Assembly (NCBI GenBank): GCA_049599735.1
Contig: JBMYOX010000004.1
Span: 37,770 to 101,769, forward strand
Length of the DNA: 64,000 bases
Direction: 5' to 3'
Source: Pontibacterium sp049599735
GTDB lineage: Bacteria; Pseudomonadota; Gammaproteobacteria; Pseudomonadales; Balneatricaceae
Position 1 is the stretch's first letter; each line of letters opens with the position of its first letter. The notes beneath the pieces are model-generated. The model worked only from the letters and a program-made list of their open reading frames with translations, searched no databases and had not been told where the DNA came from. Of this stretch, positions 1 through 9,183 are shown in pieces. Position numbers and translations under genes: made by a program.

Positions 1-1405
1 AGGTCTCCAGTTCAGCCACATGATCAGAGGCATCATCCACCAGATAATCCACCACGTTCTGAGAGGCAAGCACCAGATAGGTATCCGTATCGTAAGCCCG
101 GTGCTGACGCAAAATTTCCCGGAATATTTCGTAGCAGACGGTTTCTGGCGTTTTAATAGAACCCCGACCCTGACACTGCTCACAGGTTTCACAAAGCACA
201 TGCTCCAGGCTTTCCCGGGTGCGCTTACGGGTCATCTCTACCAGACCCAGATCAGACACACCGGTGACTTTGCACTTGGCATGATCTTTTTCCAGCAGAC
301 GCTCCAGTGTTCTTAACACCTGGCGCTGATGATCCGGGTCCAGCATATCGATAAAATCGATAATAATAATGCCACCCAGGTTACGCAAGCGTAGCTGGCG
401 ACCAATCGCGGTAGCCGCTTCTAAGTTGGTCTTAAAAATAGTTTCTTCCAGGTTGCGGTGCCCGACAAAAGCGCCGGTGTTCACATCCACCGTTGTCATC
501 GCTTCCGTCTGGTCGAAGATCAGGTAACCCCCGGATTTTAAAACCACCTTACGCCCCAGCGCCCGTTGAATTTCTTCCTCCACGTTAAAGAGGTCAAAAA
601 TCGGTCGTTCACCCGGATAATATTCCAGCTTTTCCGTAATGCCAGGCACCAGCGTCTGCACAAAATCAGTAGCTTTCTGATAGGTTTCGCGGGAATCAAT
701 ACGAATGCGCTCCAGCCCATCATGCGCCATATCACGTAATACACGCATATTCAGCGGCAGGTCTTCGTATATGACCGAAGGCGCTTTAGCCCCTTTCAGA
801 TTACGCTGGATCTTACGCCAGAGACGACAGAGAAAACGGATATCTTCCTTCAGCTCAGCCTCGGATACACCTTCGGCAACCGTGCGTAAAATAAAACCGC
901 CCTTCGCCTGAGTCTCATCTTCTTCACGCAACTCAGCCAGCAGTGCCTGCATGGTATTACGCAAGCGGCTGCGCTCGGCCTGATCTTCAATACGCTGAGA
1001 AACACCAATATGCTCACTACCCGGCATATACACCAGATAACGGGAAGGAATGGACAAGTGGGTTGTCAGGCGCGCACCTTTAGTACCGATCGGATCTTTA
1101 GTAACCTGCACCATCAGCGACTGCCCTTCACGCAGCAGGTGCGCAATAGAACCCTGACCTTTTTCTGTTGAGGACTGCTGCGGTAATACATCATCCACAT
1201 GTATAAAAGCCGCACGTCCCAGGCCAATTTCAACAAACGCCGCCTGCATGCCCGGCAGGACACGCACGACTTTACCCTGGTAGATATTACCTACGATGCC
1301 GCGGCGACGAACACGCTCAATGTAGATTTCCTGCGGCATGCCATTTTCAATCACCGCAACACGCGTTTCAATCGGGGTAAAATTAATCAGTATTTCTTCG
1401 CCCAT
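1..1405 (-). CDS. rng: Ribonuclease G (3' end cut by window edge)
   Basis: Endoribonuclease of the RNase E/G family that matures the 5' end of 16S rRNA and decays some mRNAs in the cytoplasm. The minus-strand frame starts at ATG 1405 and runs off the left edge after about 468 codons; E. coli RNase G has 489, so only the last part is missing. An N-terminal S1 domain is followed by the catalytic segment with FDQTEAMTTVDVNTG and IIIIDFIDM (the metal-binding aspartates). The zinc-link region reads LCETCEQCQGRG. It is the last gene of the conserved mreBCD-maf-rng run, 20 bp after maf. The short length and lack of an RNase E-type C-terminal scaffold fit RNase G rather than RNase E. Confidence 0.96.
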   Translation of the reverse strand, partial: MGEEILINFTPIETRVAVIENGMPQEIYIERVRRRGIVGNIYQGKVVRVLPGMQAAFVEIGLGRAAFIHVDDVLPQQSSTEKGQGSIAHLLREGQSLMVQVTKDPIGTKGARLTTHLSIPSRYLVYMPGSEHIGVSQRIEDQAERSRLRNTMQALLAELREEDETQAKGGFILRTVAEGVSEAELKEDIRFLCRLWRKIQRNLKGAKAPSVIYEDLPLNMRVLRDMAHDGLERIRIDSRETYQKATDFVQTLVPGITEKLEYYPGERPIFDLFNVEEEIQRALGRKVVLKSGGYLIFDQTEAMTTVDVNTGAFVGHRNLEETIFKTNLEAATAIGRQLRLRNLGGIIIIDFIDMLDPDHQRQVLRTLERLLEKDHAKCKVTGVSDLGLVEMTRKRTRESLEHVLCETCEQCQGRGSIKTPETVCYEIFREILRQHRAYDTDTYLVLASQNVVDYLVDDASDHVAELET

Positions 1406-1425
1406 TTTCGCTCCCTGGCGCAGGT

Positions 1426-2025
1426 TCAGGCGGTCTGCCAAATCGGCACACCCGCATGCTCCAGCATCTCAGCCGTTTCAGCTAACGGTAAACCAACCAC
1501 AGAGGAATAACTGCCCTCAATGTGGTCAACAAATATAGCCCCCAGACCCTGAATACCATAGGCACCCGCTTTATCTTGGGGTTCGCCGCTGGCCCAGTAG
1601 GCCTTGCAACGCTCAGGCGTTAAAGGTTTAAACTGCACCTTGGTTGTTACTACACGTACCTGCGTACCCCGGCTATCGGTAATCGCAACCCCGGTCATCA
1701 CCTGATGAGACCTGCCCGACAAGGCCATCAGCATCGTCTGGCAATCCTGCTCATCCACCGGTTTACCTAAAATTTTATTATCCAGCACAACAGTTGTGTC
1801 AGAACCCAGCACCGGTTTTCCGGCTGAGTGTTTAAAGCCCGCCTGTGCTTTTTCAGTGGCCAGCCGTGCAACATAAAGTTCCGGCGACTCACCTTCAAAA
1901 GGCGCTTCGCAGATATCCACCGGTAACAAGCTGAAGTGCACACCAATCTGCTCTAAAAGCTCCCGGCGTCGGGGTGATGCAGAAGCAAGCACCAGGTCTG
2001 CCTCTGTATGAGTCTTATGAGACAT
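1426..2025 (-). CDS. maf: Maf-family nucleotide pyrophosphatase (YhdE type)
   Basis: House-cleaning pyrophosphatase, 199 aa. Members beside mreBCD (YhdE group) hydrolyse dTTP/UTP and modified pyrimidine nucleotides to monophosphates; older literature calls them septum-formation inhibitors. Visible family motifs are ASASPRRRELL near the N-terminus, the catalytic-region SDTTVVLD, and YSSVVGLPL near the C-terminus. The length is normal. The start overlaps the end of mreD by 11 bp, indicating translational coupling in the mre operon. The substrate class (dTTP/UTP rather than m7GTP) is inferred from gene position and not proven by sequence alone. Confidence 0.93.
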   Translation of the reverse strand: MSHKTHTEADLVLASASPRRRELLEQIGVHFSLLPVDICEAPFEGESPELYVARLATEKAQAGFKHSAGKPVLGSDTTVVLDNKILGKPVDEQDCQTMLMALSGRSHQVMTGVAITDSRGTQVRVVTTKVQFKPLTPERCKAYWASGEPQDKAGAYGIQGLGAIFVDHIEGSYSSVVGLPLAETAEMLEHAGVPIWQTA

Positions 2026-2503
2026 AAAAAGTTCGCCTTATGCGCCGTAAAAATCGGAAAATCAGGGGCCAGATGAGAGCGCTCACTAATGCAGGCAGCA
2101 GAAACAATAAACTTTCACCCGTATAACCCACCAGCGACTGTACCCAATGCAGGATTAACTGATGAATACCAATCAACACCATCACCATCAGGGATTGCTG
2201 CCAGATTGGAAAAACCCGCATACGGCGATGCAAACCCATAGCCAGATAAGCCACTATCGTCAGAGCCAGGGCATTTGTGCCCAGCACACTACCCCGAATC
2301 ACATCCAGCACAATACCTGCAATAAAGCCGGTTCCTACGCCGACCGATTGTGGCAGTGCTATCACCCAGTAAATCAGAATCATGGCGACCCACTCCGGGC
2401 GCGCCCAACCCACAAACTCAGGGAGTGGCATCTGGCTCAACACTATGCCTAACAGGAAAGTGGCAAAAATAATCATGCCGCCACCCGGTTGATGTCGACT
2501 CAC
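2015..2503 (-). CDS. mreD: Rod shape-determining protein MreD
   Basis: Integral inner-membrane subunit of the elongasome, 162 aa, which links MreC to the lateral-wall synthesis machinery. The protein is very hydrophobic with about five membrane segments and a basic C-terminal end (FRLRRIRRTFY region). The start codon overlaps the mreC stop (ATGA type) and the 3' end overlaps maf. Sequence conservation in MreD is low, so the call rests mostly on hydropathy, length and the invariant order mreB-mreC-mreD. Confidence 0.93.
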   Translation of the reverse strand: MSRHQPGGGMIIFATFLLGIVLSQMPLPEFVGWARPEWVAMILIYWVIALPQSVGVGTGFIAGIVLDVIRGSVLGTNALALTIVAYLAMGLHRRMRVFPIWQQSLMVMVLIGIHQLILHWVQSLVGYTGESLLFLLPALVSALIWPLIFRFLRRIRRTFYVS

Positions 2504-3339
2504 GCCTGAGGCCCTTTTTTATCAGGGCGGGTCGTTTCAGGGGTCACCGAATCTGGCAGCGGCCGGATCGGTTCCGGATGATTAATCAGTAAAAGATGTC
2601 GGCTTTTATCCAGTCGGGCGGTAGGCTGCGCTCTGACTTTCGAGAAAGAAAGGCCCGGATCATGAATCACTTCAGTCACCCGGGCAACCGGATAACCTTG
2701 TGGAAAACGTCCTGCCAGACCGGAGCTCACCAGCAGATCACCGACCCGGATATCCACCGTGTCAGACACATGTTCCAGCTCCAGCTCATCCGGCTCACCT
2801 TTACCCAGGGCGATTGAACGAAAGCCGGTACGGTTTATTTCAACAGGAATAGCATGTCGGGCATCAGTAATTAACATCACACGGCTGGTGTAATGGGACA
2901 TTTCAACCACCTGCCCCATAACGCCACCTGCATCCAGTACAGGCTGGCCCAGATAGGTATGATCTTCGCTGCCGTGGTTGATCACAACCTGATGTTGAAA
3001 GGGATCAGGATTAACACCTATCAGCTCTACCAGCATCACCTCGTCCTGCACCCGCGAACGCCCCTTCAGAAGTGCGCGCAGCCGGTTATTTTCTTCAACC
3101 AGGCTATCAAGCTGCTGACGTTTCTGCTCCAGTTGCATCACATCCGCCTTAAGGCGGGCATTCTCTTTTATCAGCAAGCCACGATCAACGACGACATCGG
3201 ACACTTCGTCCGCAATTTCAGCAGGTAAATCAACCAGCCACTGCAACGGCGTCAACACCAGTGAGATGTAGGCCCGGCCCTGACGCATCCCGTTCAAAGA
3301 AACATCAGCGACGATCAGCATAACTGACAGCAGCAACAT
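2500..3339 (-). CDS. mreC: Rod shape-determining protein MreC
   Basis: Bitopic inner-membrane protein whose periplasmic part scaffolds PBP2/RodA during rod elongation. The listed start is the first conventional ATG (279 aa), but it leaves a truncated membrane anchor and has no ribosome binding site. The frame stays open upstream, and residues encoded from 3384 read KPIFRSGSSRFFIV after the first codon, matching the usual MreC N-terminus (MKPIF...). A GGAGG lies 6 nt before that first codon, which is GTT. The true protein therefore probably starts at 3384 (294 aa). A coiled coil (roughly residues 50-90) precedes the beta-rich MreC domain. It overlaps mreD by 4 bp. Confidence 0.93.
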   Translation of the reverse strand: MLLLSVMLIVADVSLNGMRQGRAYISLVLTPLQWLVDLPAEIADEVSDVVVDRGLLIKENARLKADVMQLEQKRQQLDSLVEENNRLRALLKGRSRVQDEVMLVELIGVNPDPFQHQVVINHGSEDHTYLGQPVLDAGGVMGQVVEMSHYTSRVMLITDARHAIPVEINRTGFRSIALGKGEPDELELEHVSDTVDIRVGDLLVSSGLAGRFPQGYPVARVTEVIHDPGLSFSKVRAQPTARLDKSRHLLLINHPEPIRPLPDSVTPETTRPDKKGPQA

Positions 3340-3457
3340 AACGATAAAAAAGCGGGATGAACCACTGCGAAAGATCGGTTTAACGGGACACCTCCGAACA
3401 GCCAGGCGGCATCAAAAGGCATCCCTTAGAGATAAGAGCAGTAAAAATTTGCACAGA

Positions 3458-4495
3458 TCAGTCGTGAGTAACCAGCTCGAAGGTATGTTTATCGAGCATT
3501 TCCAGCGCTTTACCACCCCCGCGGGCAACACAGGTCAGCGGCTCTTCAGCCACCACAACCGGCAGGCCGGTTTCTTCACTGATCAGGCGATCAATGTTAC
3601 GCAGCAGCGCACCACCGCCGGTTAATACAATACCGCGCTCGGCAATATCAGAGGCCAGCTCGGGAGGGCATTGTTCCAGCGCACTTTTTACCGACTGCAC
3701 AATCGCAGACAGCGGTTCCTGCAAAGACTCAAGAATCTCGTTACTGTTCAGCGTAAAACTGCGAGGAATACCTTCTGCCAGATTACGTCCGCGCACATCA
3801 ATTTCACGCACTTCGCTGGCAGGATAAGCCGTGCCAATTTCCTGCTTAATGCGCTCAGCCGTGGACTCACCAATCAGACTGCCGTAGTTGCGGCGCACAT
3901 AAGTCACAATAGACTCATCAAAACGGTCCCCCCCCACACGTACGGAATCGGCGTAAACAATGCCGTTCAGAGAAATCACCGCGATCTCTGTAGTACCCCC
4001 ACCGATATCCACCACCATAGAGCCGGTCGCTTCTTCAACGGGCAGACCTGCACCTATCGCTGCCGCCATAGGCTCATCAATCAGATAAACTTCACGGGCA
4101 CCGGCACCCATGGCAGATTCTTTGATGGCACGGCGTTCAACCTGGGTTGATTTACAAGGCACACAAACCAGCACACGCGGGCTGGGTGTCAGGAAGCTGT
4201 TGTCATGAACTTTGCTGATAAAATACTGCAGCATTTTTTCAGTCACATGGAAGTCGGCGATCACACCGTCTTTCATCGGACGAATCGCGGTGATGTTTCC
4301 TGGCGTACGACCCAGCATACGTTTGGCGTCTGTGCCCACCGCTGCGACCGATTTCTGGTTACCCGACTCACGAATTGCAACAACAGAAGGTTCATTCAGA
4401 ACTATATCTTTATCACGCACATAGATCAGAGTATTAGCGGTGCCTAAGTCGATAGACAAGTCGCTGGAAAAGAGGCCACGAATTTTCTTGAGCAT
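3458..4495 (-). CDS. mreB: Rod shape-determining protein MreB (bacterial actin)
   Basis: Actin-like ATPase that forms membrane-bound filaments orienting lateral cell-wall synthesis; 345 aa, the family's usual size. The start at 4495 gives MLKKIRGLFSSDLSIDLGT, the canonical amphipathic N-terminus; a longer frame upstream to 4579 has no family match and is rejected. Visible motifs are phosphate-1 DLGTANTLIY, phosphate-2 IGGGTTEIAV and the adenosine loop GGGALLRNID. It is the first gene of mreBCD-maf-rng, about 75-120 bp before mreC, and is divergent from gatC, so the 4496-4693 gap must hold promoters for both directions. Confidence 0.98.
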   Translation of the reverse strand: MLKKIRGLFSSDLSIDLGTANTLIYVRDKDIVLNEPSVVAIRESGNQKSVAAVGTDAKRMLGRTPGNITAIRPMKDGVIADFHVTEKMLQYFISKVHDNSFLTPSPRVLVCVPCKSTQVERRAIKESAMGAGAREVYLIDEPMAAAIGAGLPVEEATGSMVVDIGGGTTEIAVISLNGIVYADSVRVGGDRFDESIVTYVRRNYGSLIGESTAERIKQEIGTAYPASEVREIDVRGRNLAEGIPRSFTLNSNEILESLQEPLSAIVQSVKSALEQCPPELASDIAERGIVLTGGGALLRNIDRLISEETGLPVVVAEEPLTCVARGGGKALEMLDKHTFELVTHD

Positions 4496-4693
4496 GGAAT
4501 TTTGATCCTGCAGATATAAACGGCTAAAACAGCACTTTCTGAAACCGTTAACTCTAACAACCACGGGCAATTTCAGCAAGATGAAACCGTAGTATTATGG
4601 TCTTTTCAGCCTTCATGTAACCCTGTCGTTGTGGTAACGTTACGGCCTTATCCCTTTTCGTCAAAACCACTTCCAACCCAGCGAGAAGCAACT

Positions 4694-4981
4694 ATGGCTC
4701 TAGACCGCTCTGATGTGGAAAAAATCGCCCATCTGGCGCGCCTGCAAATCGATGAGCAGGACATTCCGGAATACACTCAAAATCTGTCCAATATTCTGGA
4801 TCTGGTTGACCAGATGCAGGCCGTAGACACCCGCGATATTGAGCCTATGGCCAATGCCCTGGATGCCGTACAGCGTCTGCGCCCGGATAGCGTGACTGAA
4901 CCGAACCGCCGCGATGCACTTCAGGCTGTCGCGCCTGCGGTAGAGAACGGGCTGTTCCAGGTACCTAAGGTTATCGAATAA
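4694..4981 (+). CDS. gatC: Asp-tRNA(Asn)/Glu-tRNA(Gln) amidotransferase subunit C
   Basis: Small subunit (95 aa) of the GatCAB amidotransferase, which converts Glu-tRNA(Gln) and/or Asp-tRNA(Asn) to the cognate amidated tRNA. GatC wraps around GatA and GatB and stabilises the complex. The start at 4694 (MALDRSDVEKIAHLARL) is preceded by GAGAAG and matches GatC N-termini; an in-frame start at 4631 adds 21 unrelated residues. The motif PMANALDAVQRLRPDSV is typical. It is first in gatCAB and 61 bp upstream of gatA. Confidence 0.96.
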   Translation: MALDRSDVEKIAHLARLQIDEQDIPEYTQNLSNILDLVDQMQAVDTRDIEPMANALDAVQRLRPDSVTEPNRRDALQAVAPAVENGLFQVPKVIE

Positions 4982-5042
4982 CCGTGATCGACTCAGCGAT
5001 CACCCTTGCATCTCACCGGATTATCGAAGGACATAGATTCTC

Positions 5043-6494
5043 ATGTTTGACAAAACGCTAGCCGAGCTGGCCCAGGGGCTGGAAAACGGCGATTTCAGCA
5101 GTGTCGAGCTGACCCAGGCCTACCTTGACCGCATTAACGCGGAAGATGGCAAATACAACAGCTATATTACCGTCACCGACGAGCTGGCACTGACCCAGGC
5201 AAAAGCCGCCGATCAGGCTCGCTCATCGGGTAACGCAGGCCCGTTCACCGGCCTGCCCATGGCTCATAAAGATATATTCTGCACCCAGGGTATACGCACC
5301 AGCTGCGCATCCAAAATGCTGGATAACTTTATCTCACCTTACAATGCAACCGTGGTTGATAAATTCAACCGCGCTGGTGCGGTGATGCTGGGTAAAACCA
5401 ATATGGATGAGTTCGCTATGGGCTCCTCCAATGAGTCCAGCTACTATGGCCCGGTACGCAATCCGTGGAATACCGACTGCGTGCCCGGCGGCTCCTCCGG
5501 CGGATCTGCCGCCGCGGTTGCCGCACAACTGGCACCAGCCGCAACCGGCACTGACACCGGCGGTTCTATCCGCCAGCCTGCCGCCCTTTGTGGCATTACC
5601 GGTCTGAAGCCAACCTATGGCCGGATTTCCCGTTTTGGCATGATCGCGTTTGCGTCATCGCTCGATCAGGCCGGCCCTATGACACGCACCGCCGAAGACG
5701 CAGCAATGATGCTGAATGTAATGGCGGGTTTTGATGCCAATGACTCCACCTGCATGCAGCAGGCTGTACCGGATTACAGCGCCGACCTAAGCAAGCCGCT
5801 TAATGGTCTGACCATCGGCCTGCCAAAAGAATACTTCCCGGACGACCTGAACCCGGCCATTGCCCTGCAGGTTCAAAACGCAATTAAAGAATACGAAGCC
5901 CTGGGTGCAACCGTTAAAGAAATTAGCCTGCCCAATACGGCCCTGGCGATTCCTGCGTACTACATTATCGCCCCGGCCGAAGCCTCTTCTAACCTGTCCC
6001 GTTTTGACGGTGTGCGTTACGGCTACCGCTGTGATGACCCGGCAAATCTGGAAGATCTGTATAAACGCTCCCGGGGTGAAGGTTTTGGCCCTGAAGTTAA
6101 GCGTCGTATCATGGTCGGCACTTATGCACTGTCAGAAGGTTTCTATGATGCCTACTACAAAAAAGCACAACAGATCCGCCGTCTGATCAAGCAGGACTTT
6201 GTACAGGCGTTGGCTGAAGTGGATGTCATTATGGGGCCAACCACCCCACACCCGGCTTTCAAACTCGGCGAAAAAACCGCTGACCCGATTGCTATGTATA
6301 TGGAAGATATTTTTACCATTTCACTCAACCTGGCAGGTTTGCCGGGTATTTCGGTGCCTTGTGGCCAGACAGACGGCCTGCCCGTTGGCTTGCAGATTAT
6401 CGGTGATTATTTCGCCGAGCAAAAACTGCTGAACGTCGCACATCAGTTCCAGCTCGCTACCGACTGGCACAAACAGACACCCCAAGGCATCTGA
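5043..6494 (+). CDS. gatA: Asp-tRNA(Asn)/Glu-tRNA(Gln) amidotransferase subunit A
   Basis: Amidase-signature glutaminase (483 aa) that releases ammonia from glutamine for transfer to misacylated tRNA in GatB. The Ser-cis-Ser-Lys machinery is visible: the lysine in MAHKDIFC (about residue 79), the glycine/serine-rich GGSSGGSAAAV stretch, and the nucleophile region GTDTGGSIRQPAA (Ser about residue 175). Length and ends agree with bacterial GatA. An AAGGA lies upstream of ATG 5043. It is the middle gene of gatCAB, 14 bp before gatB. Confidence 0.98.
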   Translation: MFDKTLAELAQGLENGDFSSVELTQAYLDRINAEDGKYNSYITVTDELALTQAKAADQARSSGNAGPFTGLPMAHKDIFCTQGIRTSCASKMLDNFISPYNATVVDKFNRAGAVMLGKTNMDEFAMGSSNESSYYGPVRNPWNTDCVPGGSSGGSAAAVAAQLAPAATGTDTGGSIRQPAALCGITGLKPTYGRISRFGMIAFASSLDQAGPMTRTAEDAAMMLNVMAGFDANDSTCMQQAVPDYSADLSKPLNGLTIGLPKEYFPDDLNPAIALQVQNAIKEYEALGATVKEISLPNTALAIPAYYIIAPAEASSNLSRFDGVRYGYRCDDPANLEDLYKRSRGEGFGPEVKRRIMVGTYALSEGFYDAYYKKAQQIRRLIKQDFVQALAEVDVIMGPTTPHPAFKLGEKTADPIAMYMEDIFTISLNLAGLPGISVPCGQTDGLPVGLQIIGDYFAEQKLLNVAHQFQLATDWHKQTPQGI

Positions 6495-6508
6495 GAGGTT
6501 AAGCAATC

Positions 6509-7963
6509 ATGGAATGGGAAGCGGTAATCGGGCTTGAAATACATGCCCAGCTGGCGACAAAGTCCAAAATTTTTTCCGGTGCCTCAACCGCCTTTGGCGC
6601 CGAACCTAATACCCAGGCCTGTGCCGTAGATCTGGCACTGCCAGGTACACTGCCGGTCTTCAACGAAGAAGCTTTACGTATGGCCGTAAAGTTTGGCCTG
6701 GCGATTGACGCAGAGATCGGTCGTACTTCGATCTTCGACCGAAAAAACTATTTTTACCCGGATTTACCCAAAGGCTATCAAACCAGCCAATTGTTTTATC
6801 CGATTGTTGGCATTGGCCATATCGACATTCAACTGGAAGACGGCAGCAGCAAGCGCATTGGTGTGACCCGCGCCCATCTGGAAGAAGATGCCGGTAAATC
6901 CCTGCACGATGAATTTCCGGGCATGACCGGCATCGACCTTAACCGGGCTGGCACCCCCTTGCTTGAAATTGTTTCAGAGCCCGACATGCGCACCGCCGAA
7001 GAAGCCGTGGCTTATGTGAAAAAAATCCACTCACTGGTCACCAGCTTAGGCATTTGTGACGGTAATATGGCCGAAGGCTCTTTCCGCTGTGACTGCAACG
7101 TCTCTGTTCGCCCCAAAGGTGAAGAGAAACTCGGTAACCGGACTGAAACTAAAAACATCAACTCCTTCCGTTTTATTGAAAAAGCCATTCTCGGCGAGAT
7201 TGAACGTCAGATTGATCTGATCGAAGATGGCGGCACCATCACTCAGGAAACCCGCCTGTACGATGCCAATAAAAACGAAACCCGGTCTATGCGCTCTAAA
7301 GAGGAAGCCAACGATTACCGTTACTTCCCCTGCCCCGACCTGCTGCCGATTGTCATTGATGAAGATTACATCGAAGCAGTACGCGGCACACTGCCGGAAT
7401 TACCGGATGCCCGCAAAGCACGCTTTATCGAACAGTATAAACTGAGCGATTACGATGCAATGGTGCTATCAGCAGACCGTACCATGGCTGACTATTTTGA
7501 AACCGTGGCACAAGATGCCAGCGATGCAAAAATGGCTGCTAACTGGGTAATGGGCGAGCTATCCAAACATCTGAATCAACACGACACCCCCATCAGCAAC
7601 AGCCCCGTATCCGCTGAGCAGCTGGGCGGCCTGTTACACCGCATTAAAGACAACACCATCTCCGGCAAAATTGCCAAGCAGGTGTTCGAAGTCATGTGGG
7701 CCGAAGGCGGCAGCGCTGATGCTATTATCGAAGCTAAAGGCCTTAAACAGGTCACCGACACTGGTGCCATTGAAGGCATTGTGGATGAGGTTATCAGCAA
7801 AGCCGATAAGCAAGTTGCACAATACCAGGCAGCAGAGCCGGATAAACGCGGCAAAATGCTGGGCTTCTTTATGGGTCAGGTTATGAAAGCCACGGGCGGC
7901 AAAGCTAACCCCGGCGCTGTTACCGGCATTCTGAAGAAAAAACTAGACGCACTCTGCGACTAA
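6509..7963 (+). CDS. gatB: Asp-tRNA(Asn)/Glu-tRNA(Gln) amidotransferase subunit B
   Basis: Kinase and tRNA-binding subunit of GatCAB (484 aa), which phosphorylates the misacylated residue and accepts ammonia. The N-terminus WEAVIGLEIHAQLATKSKIF is the GatB signature, followed by PDLPKGYQTSQ and DLNRAGTPLLEIVSEPD in the catalytic cradle. The C-terminal YqeY-like tail ends GKANPGAVTGILKKKL as usual. Presence of gatCAB implies that at least one of Gln-tRNA or Asn-tRNA is made by transamidation here. It is the last gene of the operon, followed by a strong terminator. Confidence 0.98.
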   Translation: MEWEAVIGLEIHAQLATKSKIFSGASTAFGAEPNTQACAVDLALPGTLPVFNEEALRMAVKFGLAIDAEIGRTSIFDRKNYFYPDLPKGYQTSQLFYPIVGIGHIDIQLEDGSSKRIGVTRAHLEEDAGKSLHDEFPGMTGIDLNRAGTPLLEIVSEPDMRTAEEAVAYVKKIHSLVTSLGICDGNMAEGSFRCDCNVSVRPKGEEKLGNRTETKNINSFRFIEKAILGEIERQIDLIEDGGTITQETRLYDANKNETRSMRSKEEANDYRYFPCPDLLPIVIDEDYIEAVRGTLPELPDARKARFIEQYKLSDYDAMVLSADRTMADYFETVAQDASDAKMAANWVMGELSKHLNQHDTPISNSPVSAEQLGGLLHRIKDNTISGKIAKQVFEVMWAEGGSADAIIEAKGLKQVTDTGAIEGIVDEVISKADKQVAQYQAAEPDKRGKMLGFFMGQVMKATGGKANPGAVTGILKKKLDALCD

Positions 7964-7983
7964 GCTGAATAGGTTCAGATAAT

Positions 7984-8018
7984 AAAAAACCGCAGCTCTA
8001 ACGCTGCGGTTTTTTTTT
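7984..8018 (+). terminator. Rho-independent terminator of gatCAB
   Basis: A 7-bp GC-rich perfect stem (CCGCAGC at 7990-7996, GCTGCGG at 8003-8009) with a 6-nt loop is followed directly by nine T residues, about 27 bp after the gatB stop. The A run on the left side could make it partly bidirectional. Confidence 0.93.
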
Positions 8019-8065
8019 GCACAATCCCTTGTGCTTTATAGCTGATCATTCGCGATTATGTACCC

Positions 8066-8091
8066 GCTAAGCACAGCCTGCAGTGCTTAGC
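8066..8091. repeat. Perfect 9-bp inverted repeat between gatB and the TorF-type porin
   Basis: GCTAAGCAC (8066-8074) and GTGCTTAGC (8083-8091) form a perfect stem with an 8-nt loop. On the minus strand it lies about 110 bp past the porin stop codon and may serve as its 3' end. There is no clear T tract on either side, so a factor-independent terminator is not assured. Confidence 0.55.
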
Positions 8092-8202
8092 TGAAAAACA
8101 TTACCGCCACACCAACATCCTTATCTTATGATCAAAGATAAAACAACCCAGTTTCACACCCGGGAAAACACTTACAGGTACATTTTTCATTTCGGGAGGA
8201 AA

Positions 8203-8841
8203 TTAAAAATCAAAACCTTTACTGATAGTCAGCATGACAGTATTACCCTCAGTTACCCAACCCGAGCCCTCATCGTTACCAAAAATAGCCGCAACGCCAA
8301 AGTCCATACCTTCATAGGTTGTACCATAACCAACCTCGATGTAGTCACCGTCTACGTCCTCACCGTAAAAACCATAAGTTGCATAAGCACCTTCGTATTC
8401 ACCCGTGATAGACGCAAAAGTATAATCAACCTCATTACCGGCACCATCGTCATTTACGCCGATGTTGTAACCCACAGAAACCGGGCCGTAAGACAAACCT
8501 AAGTTAATTTCTTCGTAATCAAACTCAGCTTCATCGTAGTAATAACCCGTCAGGCCAACGCTATAACCCAAACCCTCAACTTCACCGTTATAACCCGCAT
8601 ACAGATCATATTCCAGATCACCTGGCAGAGTGGCTAGCCATGTGCCCACGTAAACACCTGACTCGTGCTCATAATCAAGGCCACCCATCATAGAGGCACC
8701 ACCCGCTGAACCGCTCTGATCCAAGCCACGGAACCAGTAATCCGTCATTGCGCCAATATTGGCAGATACGCCTGCAGTTGCAGCAACAGAAGCGGTCATC
8801 AGCCCCGCTGCAATAATTGCTTTCGCCATTGGTTTCATCAT
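8203..8841 (-). CDS. TorF-family putative porin (Gcw_chp, TIGR02001-like)
   Basis: Predicted outer-membrane beta-barrel protein of 212 aa. The start at 8841 is preceded by GAAGGGGG and begins with a signal peptide (MMKPMAKAIIAAGLMTASVAATA, cleavage after about residue 23). The mature part shows alternating aromatic/acidic beta strands (DYEHESGVYVGTW, YDLYAGYNGE, GLSYGPVSVGYN) and ends in phenylalanine, the usual BAM signal. The DYWFRGLDQSG start of the mature protein is characteristic of the TorF/Gcw_chp family. Substrate is unknown. The gene stands alone, with a 342-bp AT-rich region upstream. A longer frame to 9072 lacks coding character. Confidence 0.85.
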   Translation of the reverse strand: MMKPMAKAIIAAGLMTASVAATAGVSANIGAMTDYWFRGLDQSGSAGGASMMGGLDYEHESGVYVGTWLATLPGDLEYDLYAGYNGEVEGLGYSVGLTGYYYDEAEFDYEEINLGLSYGPVSVGYNIGVNDDGAGNEVDYTFASITGEYEGAYATYGFYGEDVDGDYIEVGYGTTYEGMDFGVAAIFGNDEGSGWVTEGNTVMLTISKGFDF

Positions 8842-9183
8842 CTGTAATTCCCCCTTCGGAATAAAAAGATAGTTATCATGAGTTAACCAATAGAGAGCAC
8901 AACGCATGCCAGAAAATAAAAATCTTTTATAAACAATACGTTGAAAAAAACAACTTATACAAAGCACACACTTAAGGGAGTGAAAAACAATTACAGACAT
9001 ACTGCAGTGCACAAATAATTTAACATGCACCATTTTTAGACAACTTATTACGGGTTGATAAAAAACAAACACTCAAAAATAAAAATCAGTAATAAATGTT
9101 ACGCTTGGCTCAGCAACAAGCACTAAAATAAGTAAAATCCTTTTTAAAAAACCAACTACTTAAAACCACTCGGGTAATCACTC
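8842..9183. other. AT-rich intergenic region between divergent porin and msrA genes
   Basis: This 342-bp gap separates two divergent genes and must contain both promoters. It is markedly AT-rich with several A/T runs. I see no convincing paired -35/-10 boxes, RNA gene or repeat in it. Confidence 0.6.

Noticed and set aside
4496..4579. 28-codon extension of MreB
   Set aside because: All MreB proteins start at the MLKKIRGLFSSD position; the extension is not conserved.
8842..9072. 77-codon N-terminal extension of the TorF-type porin
   Set aside because: The extension is cysteine-rich, non-homologous and precedes a clear ribosome binding site and signal peptide at 8841.
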